In this document: positions 62,758-64,000 of the stretch, piece after piece
Layout of the letters: each line of letters starts with the position of its first letter
Position numbering within the stretch: position 1 is the first letter of the stretch
Source of the DNA: GCA-2684655 sp045105235
GTDB lineage: Bacteria > Planctomycetota > UBA1135 > UBA2386
Length of the DNA: 64,000 nt
Reading direction: 5' to 3'
NCBI GenBank assembly: GCA_045105235.1
Contig: JBGCDH010000002.1
Span: 145,198 to 209,197 of the forward strand
Translations under genes and position numbers: made by a program
Notes under the pieces: generated by a model
What the model saw: only the letters and a program-made list of their open reading frames with translations
What the model was told of the DNA's origin: nothing
Database searches by the model: none

Positions 62758-63966
62758 GTGGCCCCCCTTCCGCTATGTCCGCATCATTGCGGGCAGGGCG
62801 CACCTGAGAACCTTACAAACTCAGGGAAAATCCCGATCCCACGCTCCAAATCCGACGGTACCGTGTCTCCGGAAGATCTTTCGCTGCCAGCTGCCAGCCA
62901 GCCCCTCGCCCCAACCGCTCCCGTGTCCTCCTCCGACCCCTCTCCTGACGAAGCCAATCGCGCTCGGCCCGACCGCGGCTGGGATGCGCGCCTCGGCCGC
63001 GAGAGCCGACAGGCAGCGGCTGGTGTGACGAGCTCCCCCGTGGTTCTGATCATGAACCACAACCAGGACCCGCTCGACGACCTGACCAGAGCGCTGGGTC
63101 AGCAGGGGTACACGGTCCGCCTCGGCGATTCGCTGAAGCAAAGCCACCACCTCGCCGGCGAGCAGCGGCCCGCGGTCGTGCTGCTCAACCCGCTGGTGCT
63201 TTGCGAGGGCGGCGTCGAGCTGGAGCTGCTCGAAAGCCTGCAGCGCGAAGAGGACCCGGTACCGGTCATCTTGCTCGTCGACGACCTCGCGGCTCTCGCC
63301 GATGCCCGCAACGTCCAGGTGCCGTTCCGCGACTTCGTGCTCAAGCCGTGCGAGCCGGTCGAAATCGTGCACCGCGTCGAACTCGCCCTGCAGACACGAC
63401 GACGCATCCGCGGCCTGCAGTCGCGCGCGCGCGAGCTCGAAAGCCAGGTCAGCATCGACTTCAAAACGGGGCTCACCAGCGAGCTCTACATGAAGCGCAT
63501 CATCACGCTGGAATACAAGCGCGCCCAGCGACACCAAAACCCACTGTCCCTGCTGCTGCTCGACGTCGACAACTTCAAGGGCATCAACGACACCACCGAG
63601 TATGCATTCGGCGACGAAGTGCTGCGCCGGGTGGCGGGCATGCTGACCGACAACGTGCGCGAGACCGACTTCGCAGCGCGATTTGGTGGCGATGAGTTCT
63701 GTGTCTTGCTGCCACAAACCAGCCCAGCCGAAGCCGTGCAAACCGCGCTGCGAATCCGCGAGCGGATTTCAGGCATGACGATCGCGCGCGACAGCTATCA
63801 GCGACAGGTCACCGTCTCGATTGGCGTCGACAGCTTCGACGGCCGCCAGGCCAGCAGCGTCGACCTGCTGCATCGCAACGCGAACCGCGCCCTGCAAGAA
63901 GCCAAGCGCCGCGGCAAGAACCTCGTCTGGCTCTACAGCGGCGGCGAGCCGATCCAAGCGGACTGA
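62758..63966 (+). CDS. Diguanylate cyclase with receiver-like N-domain
   Basis: GTG 62758 follows ACAAGG; the first 35 codons are uncertain, and GTG 62863 is an alternative. The 402-residue protein has a receiver-like domain (about 95-215) in which the phospho-acceptor Asp is replaced (VVLLNPLVLCEGG), then a short coiled coil. The GGDEF domain has the intact active site RFGGDEFCVLLP (about 308-319) and an allosteric I-site RETD five residues before GGDEF. It should make c-di-GMP with product inhibition. Control by the degenerate receiver would be phosphorylation-independent. Confidence 0.85.
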   Translation: MAPLPLCPHHCGQGAPENLTNSGKIPIPRSKSDGTVSPEDLSLPAASQPLAPTAPVSSSDPSPDEANRARPDRGWDARLGRESRQAAAGVTSSPVVLIMNHNQDPLDDLTRALGQQGYTVRLGDSLKQSHHLAGEQRPAVVLLNPLVLCEGGVELELLESLQREEDPVPVILLVDDLAALADARNVQVPFRDFVLKPCEPVEIVHRVELALQTRRRIRGLQSRARELESQVSIDFKTGLTSELYMKRIITLEYKRAQRHQNPLSLLLLDVDNFKGINDTTEYAFGDEVLRRVAGMLTDNVRETDFAARFGGDEFCVLLPQTSPAEAVQTALRIRERISGMTIARDSYQRQVTVSIGVDSFDGRQASSVDLLHRNANRALQEAKRRGKNLVWLYSGGEPIQAD

Positions 63967-63971
63967 CGAAA

Positions 63972-64000
63972 CTAGTGTAGTGCATCCGATATAGGAGGCA
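63972..64000 (+). mobile_element. MITE-like inverted-repeat element, copy 4 (left end only)
   Basis: The last 29 bases begin CTAGTGTAGTGCATCCGATA and match the left end of copy 2 and the inverted right end of copy 3. The rest is beyond the window. Unlike the other copies, it lies 6 bases after the stop codon of the preceding gene rather than in it. Confidence 0.7.

Overview
The window is GC-rich, densely coded DNA from a Gram-negative-type bacterium. It carries BamA, a TolC/MacA/MacB-like export operon, several secreted proteins with long low-complexity segments, two ECF-sigma/CHAT modules and a ThuA-like protein. Together these suggest a member of the Planctomycetota or a close relative; this is inference from gene content, because no rRNA is present. 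Most genes sit in short runs with ATGA, GTGA or TGATG overlaps.

Layout. 1-10.2 kb: the end of a secreted protein, then two parallel three-gene modules (ECF sigma factor, single-pass anti-sigma-like protein, secreted TPR-CHAT peptidase with a C-terminal membrane anchor) separated by a Gfo/Idh/MocA oxidoreductase. 10.1-15.3 kb, minus strand: a secreted protein, an M14-like carboxypeptidase, and a ThuA-like secreted protein whose frame is interrupted by one in-frame TGA. 15.4-19.3 kb: biotin carboxylase and biotin carrier, a decayed HtrA/LytS remnant, and a CWC-mutarotase fusion. 19.4-27.6 kb: a membrane coiled-coil protein, PTS enzyme I, a multi-SANT/Myb protein, and a STAS/histidine kinase/receiver/HD signalling cluster. 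27.6-33.6 kb, minus strand: TolC-MacA-MacB-like export operon. 33.9-39.5 kb: CoaB, FtsK, and an FtsK paralogue without a motor. 39.8-45.4 kb: DnaB, BamA, Nudix, CysQ-like phosphatase. 45.5-55 kb: secreted beta-repeat protein, HDOD protein, SthA-type flavoprotein, small secreted repeat protein, alpha/alpha-toroid protein, glycosyltransferase and methyltransferase. 55.3-62.4 kb, minus strand: rpsB-tsf-pyrH-frr, tRNA-Lys(TTT), Trm112-like protein and a PpiD/SurA-like chaperone. 62.8-64 kb: diguanylate cyclase.

Most unusual features. (1) A family of short terminal-inverted-repeat elements (three complete, one cut by the window end) lies in CTAG sites, mostly at stop codons. (2) An in-frame UGA in the ThuA-like gene is followed by a SECIS-like hairpin and a Cys at +2, so a selenoprotein is possible. 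(3) The paired sigma/anti-sigma/CHAT modules look like a protease-linked envelope signalling system. (4) A motor-less FtsK paralogue lies next to ftsK. (5) An 18-bp tandem repeat begins on the dnaB stop codon.
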